Assembly (NCBI GenBank): GCA_014871385.1
Contig: CM026426.1
Location: 70,847,287-70,911,286 of the forward strand
Source of the DNA: Ceratodon purpureus
Taxonomy: Eukaryota; Streptophyta; Bryopsida; Pseudoditrichales; Ditrichaceae
Direction of reading: 5' to 3'
DNA: 64,000 nucleotides
The notes under the pieces were generated by a model. That model searched no databases. It was not told the origin of the DNA and worked only from the letters and a program-made list of their open reading frames with translations. This document shows positions 43,801 through 54,430 of the stretch, in pieces; within the stretch, counting starts at the first letter, position 1; each line of letters opens with the position of its first letter. A program made the translations under genes and the position numbers.

Positions 43801-44664
43801 CATTCTGGAACAGCGAAGGGGGAGACTTCATCGACTGCATGGGAGGGGGGGGTGATTGCAGTAACCACGCAATCGGGCTCCAAAAATTTCTCCTTCGGAG
43901 AGAAAGACTGAGCCTCCTTCTCCGAGCAGGAGGCCGTGACAGCCGGAGGGGAATCACCCCCTACCGAGAGCTGCTCCTCATCCTGATCAAAGCGACTCCC
44001 CAATTCCGAGCTCCAGCATTCTCCATCAACGTCGCCCACGCGCCCTGAAAACATAAACTTCGAGATCATCGACTGAGTACCCATCATTCACAACCCCAGG
44101 AATCAAGCAAAACCCAACAGCGACAAAACCCAAGGTAATCCGAAAACACAATGCAAACAGATCGCAGTTAAGAAGCGGTGCAATTGCAATTAAATTGCAG
44201 CTTGGCAAAACACAAGATGAGAGACTCCCAGCGCCCATTCCCATTTATCCTGGAGTCCCTCGACTGTAGAAGGAGATGAAGGCCGCGACGGAATTGCGAT
44301 GTAGGAATCACAGAGGGAGCAAATCTGGCGCATGGTGAGCAATGGTGGACAGCATTCGGCGAGGAAGGTGAACAGAGAGACCGCATTTGGCGAGAGACGG
44401 AAACGAGAGTACTGAAATTGGAAACAAGTGTGGGCGATCCTAAGAAGGAGGGATGAGGGGGGGTGGCGCCCAGTACTCATTGCAATGGAGGTTTGGGGGC
44501 GACGAGACAGGTCGTGGGGCGGCTGAAGACGCGACGGGGGACTCAGGTGGAGGGAGTGGGTGGCGACTGCTCGAGAAATTACCTCCCTTTTTACCAAGGG
44601 TAAATTCGCCAACGTCCATTCATGGTAAGATTTGGGCGATAATTCGCCCTAATAAAAATCCCTG
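40845..44664 (-). mobile_element. hAT transposon, right copy (3,820 bp, inverted)
   Basis: It is the inverse of the left copy. Differences seen: G8 at 43,845-43,852 against C7 at 37,453-37,459; one base in the 3' TIR (CAGGGAC against CAGGGAT); and a silent GCA/GCC change near 37,843. The outer flank ATGGCAAT (44,665-44,672) matches the inner flank of the left copy (complement ATGGCGAT) at 7 of 8 bases. Confidence 0.92.
41408..44087 (-). pseudogene. hAT transposase, right copy, frameshifted at G8
   Basis: This is the same gene as the left copy, starting at ATG 44,087. The extra G at 43,845-43,852 throws the frame about residue 78. An alternative frame of 849 codons is open from 43,957 and contains all domains from the zinc finger to the dimerisation region. 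If translation began inside it, most of the protein would be made. The indel could also be a homopolymer error. Confidence 0.85.
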
Positions 44665-44672
44665 ATGGCAAT

Positions 44673-45294
44673 GCACAAGAACAACTGCCTGTAGCAAACA
44701 GCGTAAATGAATGACATCAGGTTTGTTTGCTCTGATTCAGTGGGTTTTGATTAGTCTTTTTTAATGTTTCCTCGTATTTATTCTATCATCGTTGTTTATT
44801 GGAAATCGTGTTGAGGAAGCTGTTCTCCAAGAATGTAGAGTTTGTCGGGCATTAATTTCGTCACACAATCCAGACACACTGACATCGGAATTACTTTACG
44901 TTTTATTGAAGTCTAGCGGTGCTTATAAAATTTACATATTGTGACATTCGAAATGTCTATTCTGTTTGCATTGCAAGTGAACGTGGGTGCACGCCAGGGT
45001 CGTTTGGGTGTGGATATCCGTGTTGGTATATAGCGTCAACATACAAGGGATTAAGAGTGAACTACGTCCATCTTCTCGGATGGACATGCTACGGTTGGGC
45101 ATGCTATGAAATGCAAGTAGCATCTTTCGGGGACTGACTAGATTTACTAGGTCCTTGCTGTCATGCAAAATGTGGAGAGCAACGCCTGTAGTTTGTACTC
45201 TCGCTTTTTTTTTCTCCCTATTTCTGTTTAAGAAGAAATTCTTTTCCCTATTTCGGATAATTTTCTCTTCCTTCCTTTTTTTTTTTTTTTTTCT
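44673..45294. other. No gene seen
   Basis: Only short frames without motifs. It ends in a T-run (45,276-45,292) right before the piggyBac insertion site. Confidence 0.3.
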
Positions 45295-45924
45295 TTAACC
45301 CCTAAAAATCCAGGAAAGCCGAAATGGGTTTTTGCTGTTTTGGGCATCTTCGTTTAGTGGGTAAAAATGCGAATTTGAAGTCAAAATTTTTAGTGAGAGT
45401 GGACAATTGGATGAACTAGGTGTGGTAAAAATTTCAACCCTAAATTCCTTTTTCTGTGGTCTGTAGAATTTTTTTTTGATTTTAGATCCAAAACGGGCAG
45501 AACGGGCTATGCTGTAAACCAATGAGAGGAAGAGGCCCACAGTGGGCAGCGTGGGCGGTCATGTGGGGAGATTGAGGAGGGGCAGGGGGTTTAGAAAGGG
45601 GTTTTGCACTAACCCATGATTCTTGACAATCCCATGACAGTAGTAGGCCAACTACCTCCTAATTACAAATTCCGTTACTCTAATTACACAATAATCAAAC
45701 GTTCTAAAATTCAAGGGTGCTACACATTCATGGTTCGAAATTTCAAACAGTTAAGTTGTGAAAGTAGTTCTACAGAGATGGAAAGCATGCACTCCCTTTG
45801 CAAATTCAATCAGAGTCTGTAGTAGTCATTAGAATGAGCTGCAAGCAACAGAGAGGGCAACGGCATGAGAGAGGAAAATTTGAGTTTCTGAACGGGAGAG
45901 CTTAGACTTGCGATTGGCGATTGC

Positions 45925-46195
45925 ACACAGCTGATTGACTGAGCTTTGAGGGACTGATTGATCACATTGCACAGAGCTAATTGCACACAATATGTGAGTG
46001 ACTCGAAATTCGTAGCACAGCTGATTGACTGAGCTTAGAAGGACTGATTGATCACATTGCAGAGAGCTAATTGCACACAATATGTGAGTGGCTCAAAATT
46101 CGTAGCACAGCTGATTGACTGAGCTTAGAGGGACATTGCACAGAGCTAATTGCAAACAATATGTACGTCACTCAAAATTCGTAGCAGAGAGGGCA
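45925..46195 (+). repeat. 90-bp tandem repeat, about three copies
   Basis: CTGATTGACTGAGCTT begins at 45,931, 46,021 and 46,111. The third unit has a short deletion. It lies in the piggyBac 5' leader. Confidence 0.85.
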
Positions 46196-46519
46196 CAGCC
46201 TGAGAGATATCAAAGTTCCGGCCGACTGGTAGAGATTAGAGGTGTCGGACCTGCAGCGGCACTTCTTTCTGTGCAGAGGGGCGGCACTTCTGCGAGCTGC
46301 ATCTGCAACGGTTCCAGAGGATTATCTGCACTATCCCAATCGACAGCAATTTGTTACCTACTTGGAGAATTATTTCCACTGCCGCTGTGACTTACAGCCG
46401 CTGTGAGGGGAGTGCCGCTGTGAGTTGCGCGAGTGTTGCGAGCCGCTGTGAGGGGAGTCGCATGCAATTGAGGGCAGATTAGTGTCGAAGTTGGAGAAAA
46501 CTTGCTGCAACTGAGTTGC

Positions 46520-46645
46520 TGAGCAACCTGCAGAGCATAGCATAACGTTATTTCGAGCAGAGTATAACGTTATTTCGAGCAGAGTATTTCGTTATGCAAC
46601 TGCTCTAGCAACCTGCTCTGAACTTTTAACGTTATTTCTGCATAG
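46520..46645 (+). repeat. AACGTTATTTCGAGCAGAGTA repeats
   Basis: TAACGTTATTTCGAGCAGAG occurs twice in a row at about 46,541-46,582, with further AACGTT or CGTTAT variants to 46,640. AACGTT is palindromic. Possible transposase or promoter element of the piggyBac leader. Confidence 0.6.
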
Positions 46646-46810
46646 CTATGCTTCAACCTGCAGAGCTAGAGCAGAAAGCATAAGTCCGGGATTTATTCGA
46701 GAGAGGCAGATCACAGGAGAGAAATAAACAATAGAGAGGGGAGGTTTCGGTGAGTGACTGTCACCTGAGAATTTCCGAATTGGCTGAGAGGATACTGAAC
46801 ATTGACGATG

Positions 46811-47180
46811 AGTGGTTCATGCAGCTTGGGGAGCGGCACTTCGGCGGAGGCAAAGGCAGCTGCCTCAGCGGCGGGGGGCACCTGCAGCGGCGTTTTGGCA
46901 AAGGCACCTGCAGCGGCCGCCACCTGCAGCATCGGGGGCACCTGCACTAGCATTTCCACGGGGGCACCTACATCAGCAAGCACCTGCGGCACTTCTCGTA
47001 CAGCAGAGAAGCGGGGTCGGGAGCAAAGCACTGTCGGGGGTCCAGTGGAGCGGCTGCATGCTTGGGCAGCCACGCAAAGCTTGCAGCCACATCAAGTCCA
47101 GGATCTAGTCCGCTTGCTGGATCCGGTTCACTTGCGTAGCCTTCCTGTGCGTCGTAAAAGTAGAGCATGGCCCAGATCAC
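46811..47180 (+). CDS. Probable 5' exon of piggyBac copy 1 transposase
   Basis: An open frame with Ala/Gly/Thr/Cys-rich repeats ends in VRRKSRAWPRSP, which matches RRKSTSWRGK of exon 1 in copy 2. Splicing from a GT after that proline (near 47,180) to the ATGCAG acceptor at 47,440 keeps the frame. The exact start is not determined and the donor is weak. Confidence 0.35.
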
Positions 47181-47440
47181 CTGTAGCAAATAATTACAGG
47201 CACCACTTCTTTAGACAAGTTGCACATCTCCTAGGTTGGGTAGAACAGAAAGCTTTTGAAGAAGAGTTCACTGACATTGTTAGATCAGTGTGGCCAGACA
47301 AGGAAGATGGGGAAACGCAGATCGTCAAAACGAGCAAAAGAGGTAGACAGATGTGATAAATTTTATCAATGATAATCAAAACTCATGACACATGAGAAAT
47401 TTTGCAAACAAACTCATGCCTACTTGTTTTCTCTATGCAG

Positions 47441-50116
47441 ATGGAATGGGATGGGATTCCTATTAGAAGGAGCAATAGACTAATCCGAGAACCTTCACCA
47501 ATTTCTCCACCCCCCAACTCAATAGATTCTACACCACCTGAAGAAACACAACAATCACAGATCCACTGGGATGAGTTTCCAGATCTAGGTCCGGGAATAC
47601 CAACCATTCCATTGATAGACACTGAGTGCGAATTCAACCCTGATTACCTAGAGTCTCAAGAAAATCTGCAAGCACACAATTCAAGTGATGGGTTTGACAT
47701 AGACAGTGAGGATTCGGATTCTGACCGTCATGAAGGAAGAGGGCTTGAGGCACTCTTGTGGCCACCGGAGCTCCTACTGCGAGCACAAAATTATGGAAGC
47801 AAAATGCATTACAGGCAGGGAAGGGATGATCGCCGAGAGAAAGAGATGGGGGAGCGGCGTCGGGGAGCTGGGCCGTCGACAGAAGGCGGGGGAGGGGACA
47901 ACGTCGCGACGTCGGGGAGCTGTGGGTTGGGGCTGCATGCGGAGCAGGCTGCTTGCGACAGCCTGTTCGGGCTCAGCGGGGAGGCTATCGGGCTCGGCGG
48001 GGTGGCAGCCAGCGAGGCAGGGACAGGTAATGGGGAGGGCGGGGACCACGTGGGCGGGGGAGTGGATAGGGAGGATGGGGCCGGAGGAGTGGATAGGGGG
48101 GATGGGGCCGGGGGGGTGGATAGGTGGGATGGGGCCGGGGGTAATAGGGATGGGGGTAATGGGGATGGGGACGAGGGTTATGGGGATGGGGACGGGGGTT
48201 ATGGGGATGGGGCAGGGGGTTATGGGGATGGGGCCAGGGAGGAACGCCGCATGGGTGGGGAGGATATGTTTGGTGCTCCAGGCCATTTTGCTGCTCCAGG
48301 TATGTTTGCTGCTGCCTCTGCTGCTTGGGGTGCTTTGCAAATGCCTGATACTGATTTTCATGGTAGGGAAGATAATGATGATGGGACTCAAATTTTACCG
48401 GATTCTGAGAGTGGAGAAAGCGAAAATGACAGTGTGGCATTTCCTGAAATGGAGAGTGAAGTTGAGAGTGATGGAGACAATGAGCATGTAGGGCCAATCC
48501 AAGAGCAAAATGGCTTGAAATGGGAGTTTAGGGATGAGACTTGGGGAACCACAAACTTTGATTACAACCCACAGCCTAATCCATTTAGTGGACCTACAAG
48601 AGGTCCTACAAGGCATTCCCGCTCTTTGCCTACTTTCCAGTACTTCTTCTCTCTTTTCTGGACCGTGGAGATACTACAGAGAATTGTTGATGAGACAAAC
48701 CGCTATGCCAATTGTGGAGTTGGTGAGAATGGAAACATTAGAGGTGGTCGGTTTTGGACTAATGTGACCATTCTTGAGCTTCAGGCCTTTATGGCTTTAG
48801 CTCTCTACATGGGCTTGAAGCCACAGCCTAACTATTACACATATTGGATGGAGGACAAATTGTTCCACTGTCCTATTATTTCCAGAATCTGTACAAGGCA
48901 GAGATTCCAGGAACTGAGGAGGTGTCTTCACCTCACCAATGTGGATGGTATTTCTAGAGGTGATGTGGGATATGACAAGATAGGCCAAACGCGGTGGCTA
49001 GTCAATGCTATTCGAGATCGTTGCAAGCTTGCATGGTATCTTGGTAAGCATGTAACAGTGGATGAGATGATGATAAGGTACAAGGGTACCTACTCCCCTA
49101 TCCGACAGTACATGCCCAAGAAACCACAGAAGTGGGGCTTGAAAGTCTGGTGCCTTGCATGTTCTGTTTCCAAATATGTTTGGAGTTTTGAGATTTATTG
49201 TGGAAAGGAAGATGTTGTTGTTCCTCCACCTCTCCATCCAGATGCAGATGCTAGGCTTGCTAACAGTGTTGTGATTAGACTACTTGATGGGCTTTGGAAC
49301 AGGTGGCATGTTGTGACTATGGATAACTTTTTCTCTAGCATAAGTTTATTCACCTCTCTTCTTTCTAGAGGTGTCTATGCCACTGGCACTGTTCGGGCAA
49401 ATCGTGTGGGTCTTCCAGGATTTTCGAAGAACCTTGCAGGATTCAAGAATGTGATTCAGGGCACAATTGTGTGGAAGATGCATATGAGCAGGACAATTTC
49501 CTGTGTCATGTCGAAGGACAAGAAACCGGTCCTGCTCATTTCCACACATAGCAACCCTATCCAGGCGCCCTGTGAGAGAGTTGTCACAGTTCCTCGCCGC
49601 AATGGCGCTGTCCGTGAGCAAGTGCAGACTTCACCGGTTTTGTTGGAGTACACTACTCACATGCGGGGCGTTGACGTGGCAGACCAGCTACGAGCCTCAT
49701 ATAGTTGTCAGGTACGATCACACAAATGGTGGCACAGGATATTCTTTTTCCTTTTGGATGTTTCTGTGGTCAACATGTATGTCATTTACTTGGACTGTGT
49801 TGCCCATCACAACCTCCATCGTAGAATACCAATCCCTCCCATGATTCACCTCCAATTCAAAAAAGGTTTGTGTGAGTCAATGTTACGAGAGTGGCCTATG
49901 AGAACCATCGAGCCTACTGACATTCCACCACAACCCCGGCGACCTATTATTTGCACCCCATCTTATAGTAAGTTACGCCGGAAATGTGTGGTTTGCAAAG
50001 TTCGTTTCATTCATTATTATTGCCATAAATGCGGAGACAAGTGGATGTGCCTTGATAATGGGTGCTATGAGCGATGGCATACGGCGATTGCTCAACAACG
50101 GGCACGAAATTGTTAG
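47441..50116 (+). CDS. piggyBac transposase, intact catalytic exon
   Basis: The sequence before 47,441 ends TTTTCTCTATGCAG, an acceptor; a start at ATG 47,441 is also possible. The order is a Pro/Ser-rich start, LEALLWPPE, a Gly/Asp minisatellite linker, an acidic region, and the transposase core. The three catalytic aspartates are in VDEMMIRYKG (about residue 550), MDNFFSS (about 640) and HMRGVDVADQL (about 755), the D-D-D triad of piggyBac. The C-terminal cross-brace zinc domain (CVVCKVRF, CHKCGDKWMC, CYERWH) binds ends or chromatin in the family. No stops or shifts: potentially active. Length is greater than insect piggyBac (about 594 aa) because of the linker. Confidence 0.93.
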   Translation: MEWDGIPIRRSNRLIREPSPISPPPNSIDSTPPEETQQSQIHWDEFPDLGPGIPTIPLIDTECEFNPDYLESQENLQAHNSSDGFDIDSEDSDSDRHEGRGLEALLWPPELLLRAQNYGSKMHYRQGRDDRREKEMGERRRGAGPSTEGGGGDNVATSGSCGLGLHAEQAACDSLFGLSGEAIGLGGVAASEAGTGNGEGGDHVGGGVDREDGAGGVDRGDGAGGVDRWDGAGGNRDGGNGDGDEGYGDGDGGYGDGAGGYGDGAREERRMGGEDMFGAPGHFAAPGMFAAASAAWGALQMPDTDFHGREDNDDGTQILPDSESGESENDSVAFPEMESEVESDGDNEHVGPIQEQNGLKWEFRDETWGTTNFDYNPQPNPFSGPTRGPTRHSRSLPTFQYFFSLFWTVEILQRIVDETNRYANCGVGENGNIRGGRFWTNVTILELQAFMALALYMGLKPQPNYYTYWMEDKLFHCPIISRICTRQRFQELRRCLHLTNVDGISRGDVGYDKIGQTRWLVNAIRDRCKLAWYLGKHVTVDEMMIRYKGTYSPIRQYMPKKPQKWGLKVWCLACSVSKYVWSFEIYCGKEDVVVPPPLHPDADARLANSVVIRLLDGLWNRWHVVTMDNFFSSISLFTSLLSRGVYATGTVRANRVGLPGFSKNLAGFKNVIQGTIVWKMHMSRTISCVMSKDKKPVLLISTHSNPIQAPCERVVTVPRRNGAVREQVQTSPVLLEYTTHMRGVDVADQLRASYSCQVRSHKWWHRIFFFLLDVSVVNMYVIYLDCVAHHNLHRRIPIPPMIHLQFKKGLCESMLREWPMRTIEPTDIPPQPRRPIICTPSYSKLRRKCVVCKVRFIHYYCHKCGDKWMCLDNGCYERWHTAIAQQRARNC
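48040..48245 (+). repeat. G-rich minisatellite inside the transposase gene
   Basis: Units such as GATGGGGCCGGGGG and TATGGGGATGGGG repeat at about 21-24 bp and encode Gly/Asp repeats (YGDGDGG). Many GGGG runs could form G-quadruplexes. Copy 2 has a corresponding G-rich stretch at 16,880-17,230. Confidence 0.8.
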
Positions 50117-50444
50117 TTTTTGGTAAGTAGTTCTTACAAATACCATTTTTATTTCTCTCTACATATTCCCGTTTTTCCTACACATTCCCGGTTTTCCTAC
50201 TTATTTCCATTTCTACCTCTCCTAAACATTTTTCCCGTTCAAGTATGTGATTCTTAGAAACACATACACTAGTGTACAAATGTATGGAAAGAAACTAAGA
50301 AAAAAAAAAAAAACACTCTTTGTGCTTACCTCCCAGTTCTTGTGGATTGTACAGGTGATTCTGGTTGGGGGAGGGAAGGGGGGGACGGGTTCAGGGGGCG
50401 GCCATAGGCGGGCCCAAGCTCTGAGTGAAGGGAGGAGTCTAATT

Positions 50445-50525
50445 GATTCGCATGGATGGCATGGGTGATGGCATGGATGGCATGGGTGATGACTGCACCC
50501 CATCCAAATTTGCATGGATGGGCGG
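50445..50525 (+). repeat. GCATGGATGGCATGGGTGAT short repeats
   Basis: ATGGCATGGATGGCATGGGTGATG-type units repeat several times in the 3' region of piggyBac copy 1. No coding role. Confidence 0.6.
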
Positions 50526-51420
50526 AGTCTAATGCCAAGTCACCCAGCTGGCATGGATAGCTGATTGAAACTGTAGAACCATTTGATCTAGATCTCAGCT
50601 GCAATGACTCATAAGAGTAATTTCAGCTTGGCTTTTTCCAAACTGTAGCTTGCCATGTGCAAAGTTTAGCTTGGCTGTTCCTATGAACATGGAATTGACC
50701 ACCTATACTCGAAGCATGTGTATTCATGTTGTGTCAGCTCCTTCAATGCACCTGACCACTTCCAAATCACGGGTTCCCTGGGTTTCAAGGTCCCCATGAT
50801 TTCCTCCTTGCCCGGTTCATTTTGGAAACCATTTTATTCATTTTACCCCTATAAATTCAGATCTAATTGAGATTTTAGTATTTTTGAATTTTTTTTTTTC
50901 TCAAAAAACACATTTGAGTCACACAACAACTCCACCGTTGGGATCCCACGGAAAGTTCATGAATTGAGTGCTATGTAGAAATATGTGAAATGGGAAAATT
51001 TGTGAACTTTTAGACCCAAACTAGCTAAAGAATTTTTTTGAAGGACCTAAAAGCATGGGATGAAGTCAAAATTTTGCATGGATGTGCCCAACCTAGTTTC
51101 CTACATGGAAAAAAATATGAGCAAAAAGTTTGGAATATAGAACATCAAGTCCTCATTTTTACCATTTACCCTATGCCGTTCGGGCAACACCAAAAAAAAC
51201 TTTTGCTGCAACTTTGAACATTATAATCTCACAAATGGTAAACATCCAACGGTTGAAACTTTCAGCAGTTCTTCTAATAAGGGTGAATTACAAGATCCTA
51301 CGGTTGGATGTCTAGAAATAGGAAAAAAAACTGGTCCAAACCGTCATTTCCACAAAGCGGTCAAAAATGACAGTTTTGGAACTTGGAGCTTCCAAAAACG
51401 GCTGGATTTTTAGGGGTTAA

Positions 51421-54400
51421 TTTTTGTTTTCCCTTTTTGAACATGAAGGCGGTGTCTTCGGTGAATGGCATGCTTGGCAGATGTGTCTGTGACCAGGAAT
51501 AGTGGAGAAAAAATTGGTTCGACGCAGCGTGGACATGTAGCACTGACTCCTGAGATAACCTTGAAGAATTTTCCAGAAGATTCTCATGAACTGGATGCAA
51601 TGAAACTCTGCACTGACGTGATTTGCTTTTGTAATTGACTTTACTGTCATTGCAATGGTGGTGTCGCTGCCATGTTGATTTGGTCAATTTAACAGGATTA
51701 ACTTTGTGGACTGTTTGTTGTATTTTGGGTGTGCGTTTACAATGAATATATTTCATGGGATATGAATCTGATTGATCACTCAACTTGTGCGGGTGACAGA
51801 TGAATATTCTCACCTTGTTGAAAAATGTTCTCACAGGTTATTTCTGTTAGAAGTGGCGGAGTATGACGTGTTAAGAAAATGTCCTGTATTCACATACGGG
51901 AATCCTGCTTATATAACAAAATGATGACCTACTTAAGCAATCACAAGCTGCTTTAATTCAGTAAAAAATTCAATTTTTTTACCAGCTTCATGAGCCCTCA
52001 TTTAAGTTTTATGTGAATTATATGAAAATAACACGCGAATAGGGAGTGAAAGGTGTAATCTCACGAAACAGAGTAACAGGGGATGAATAACGTCGCAAGA
52101 TAACCGTCCACACAAGCTGGAATTAAATTTCAACAAACAATGTCCTTATTAACACTCACGTAGCAATGAATCACACCATTTCCTTGAAGCCCAAAATTCT
52201 TACAGAAAATGAACAAAACAGAGCCCTCTCTAAGGGTAATTTGCAATTATCCTGCCAGAAAGGTCGCTCACTTCCTGAAGTGTCACTGGACCCTTGAAGA
52301 CCTCTCTCTTGCTATATTATTAGTCGAGTTTTGACCATTTAGACGATTAGAACTAACATCCCCCTACACAAATTAAAACACTCACTTAACAAGAATCTAT
52401 GAAGTTCAGATGTATTTAAGGATTTAGAAAACATGCAAAACAGTGGAATATGGACCTGTGGCCGCGAGCATCAATTTCTCCCTTCATTTAGGGACAATGG
52501 AGCACCAATTTCAAAATTCTGAGATTTGAAATTTTTGGGAGCACAAGATTTTTGTTGCACTACACATCCAACTTTAATTGTAGAACAAAGTGTAACTAAG
52601 TATCTCATAGCAATCCACAAGATTTGCAAATTGAGGGTTGCGTCAAATTCTATTCCATCGCGAGACATTGTGCAGTACATTACGAAATACTCTACAACGA
52701 CAATTGCACTACACTCAAAAAAAATAAAAAAATCATACGCACGTTTTCTCTATGTAATACACTTCACCCCGTTCAAGATACATGCATTTGAGGATAGTGC
52801 AATATACTTTATCCATTCTATTTGATACATTTTGTTCATAGTTGATGATGGAACCATCATTTGGATTATGAGTGCAAAAAGGGGCATGGCTTGCCATCGA
52901 GACTTGATAACAAGTCAACCTCAAGCCATGCTCCAATTCCCCGGTACACTATTGAGGGCGTGGTCCCGTTATCGGATAACACGCTACGTGCAGAGGCTGA
53001 GACAAAAAATAGAAGTTTGATGGGAGTATTGACGCGACGTCTGGATTGATTTGCCACCATAGTAGTTGGCTGAGAAGTCCACTCCCACCACCGTTCGATG
53101 CTTCGCCTTGTGGGCATGGCCGTCCGATCATACAAACCCAGTTGTTTCATTTAGCCAAGGAGCGGACGGCGTAGATGTGAAGGACTCGCCATCGTAAAAC
53201 TTCCGCTAATCGGAGGCAACTCCTCGTTGCCTGAGACGACCAGACGCAACAAAGGGTGGATGCGGGGTTTACCCTTTGTCCTGACGGGGAGTGGATCTTG
53301 TGGGAGCGAGGCACAGAATTAACGACATAAACGCAACGACAAATTGATGCATAGAGAGCAGGGCTGATTATTCACACAGTTTTAGCCCGTCTACGTCCAA
53401 AAACCTTGAATTGAAAGGCAAAAAAAATTGCAACCCTTTTCAAAACTTGTAGTTTCAAAACCAATCATCCATGGAAAGGTTAAAACAAAAAAACCCGTTC
53501 CAAAACCAGTTCGGAAAATAAATACTTGTCCCATAAGAGTATAAATAAACCTTTAACTATGTTTGTAATATATTTTATAAAAGACCAAAATTAAAAAAAA
53601 AACAAAGGCATACTTGACTGGTTTAGGTGCCGAGCTATGATACATGAACGATAAGAGAATTCATCCACTTGTTTGTAGGTAAGTAGCAATTAAAGAAACA
53701 AAATTAAACATCTTTATATAAACTAATTTTCATTCAAATGCTAAGTTTACTTTCAATTATAATCTTTGACATTGTATTAAAAAGGTTCTAAATTTTATGG
53801 TTGATGAATCAATGTGTGGAGGTTAATCAAGCACTTGAAGATTGATACAGTAGGCTATTAGCACTTTAGGCGCCGATTTGCCTAATAATTAATTAGAGTG
53901 TAAAAAATTGTTATGTAGTTAAAAAAATAGTATTTCAAAGTAAAGTAGTTTTGAATTTAGAATTATTTTCATGGGGGATGGCGGCTACTTCTACCTTTAA
54001 TTTTACTCTAATCACATGCAATAGTTACTTTAAGAACAATATTGTTGTGTGTCACTGGTTTTTTGAATGTAGGTCAGAGATTTTGTGAGTTATGTCATTT
54101 GTGAAAAAGATATTGTAAAAAAGAAACTGGATTTTGCATTGTGGATTTTGCCACATACATCTTGAATTCATGTAATTTTGAACAATACCGCAAATTCATT
54201 TATTTTTTCGGCAAACAAAGTCAAGAATTTCCATTAATGCTAGTACCCTACGGTGTTTTGGATAGGTATTAGTGGTTTGATTTCATTAAGCTTATATGCA
54301 AATGTCATATATGACATTATGTAATTGATATATGTACCATTTATTTTTTGGGAAAAAGGTATCCAAATATATTTATTTTTAAAACCTATCCAAAATGAAT

Positions 54401-54430
54401 TTGACACGTCCGAAAACTGGTTTATTTTCT
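51421..54430. other. Three kilobases without a supported gene
   Basis: Mixed AT-rich DNA with only short frames. No LTRs, TIRs or RNA genes were recognised. The part 52,860-53,350 is less AT-rich, with short inverted words such as GGCAACTCCTCGTTGCC at 53,215-53,231. Confidence 0.35.

Larger units (their letters stand above)
45295..51420 (+). mobile_element. piggyBac transposon, copy 1, complete with TTAA flanks
   Basis: TTAA (45,295-45,298) precedes CCCCTAAAAATCCAG. The inverse of that 15-bp repeat ends at 51,416 and is followed by TTAA (51,417-51,420). TTAA duplication and CCCT-type ends are the hallmark of piggyBac. Internal length is 6,118 bp with one transposase gene. The 5' leader holds a 90-bp tandem repeat and AACGTT-rich repeats. 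Confidence 0.95.

Noticed and set aside
36641..44664. Palindrome as a pure assembly artefact
   Set aside because: The arms differ at several bases, the spacer is unique, and the four flanks form two matched 8-bp pairs, which a copied read would not give.
36641..44664. One composite transposon made of both hAT copies
   Set aside because: The two outermost flanks (GATCTTGT and ATGGCAAT) do not match each other, so the pair did not insert as one unit.
47774..48497. Minus-strand frames with Pro/His/Ile repeats
   Set aside because: They are shadows of the Gly/Asp minisatellite in the piggyBac gene.
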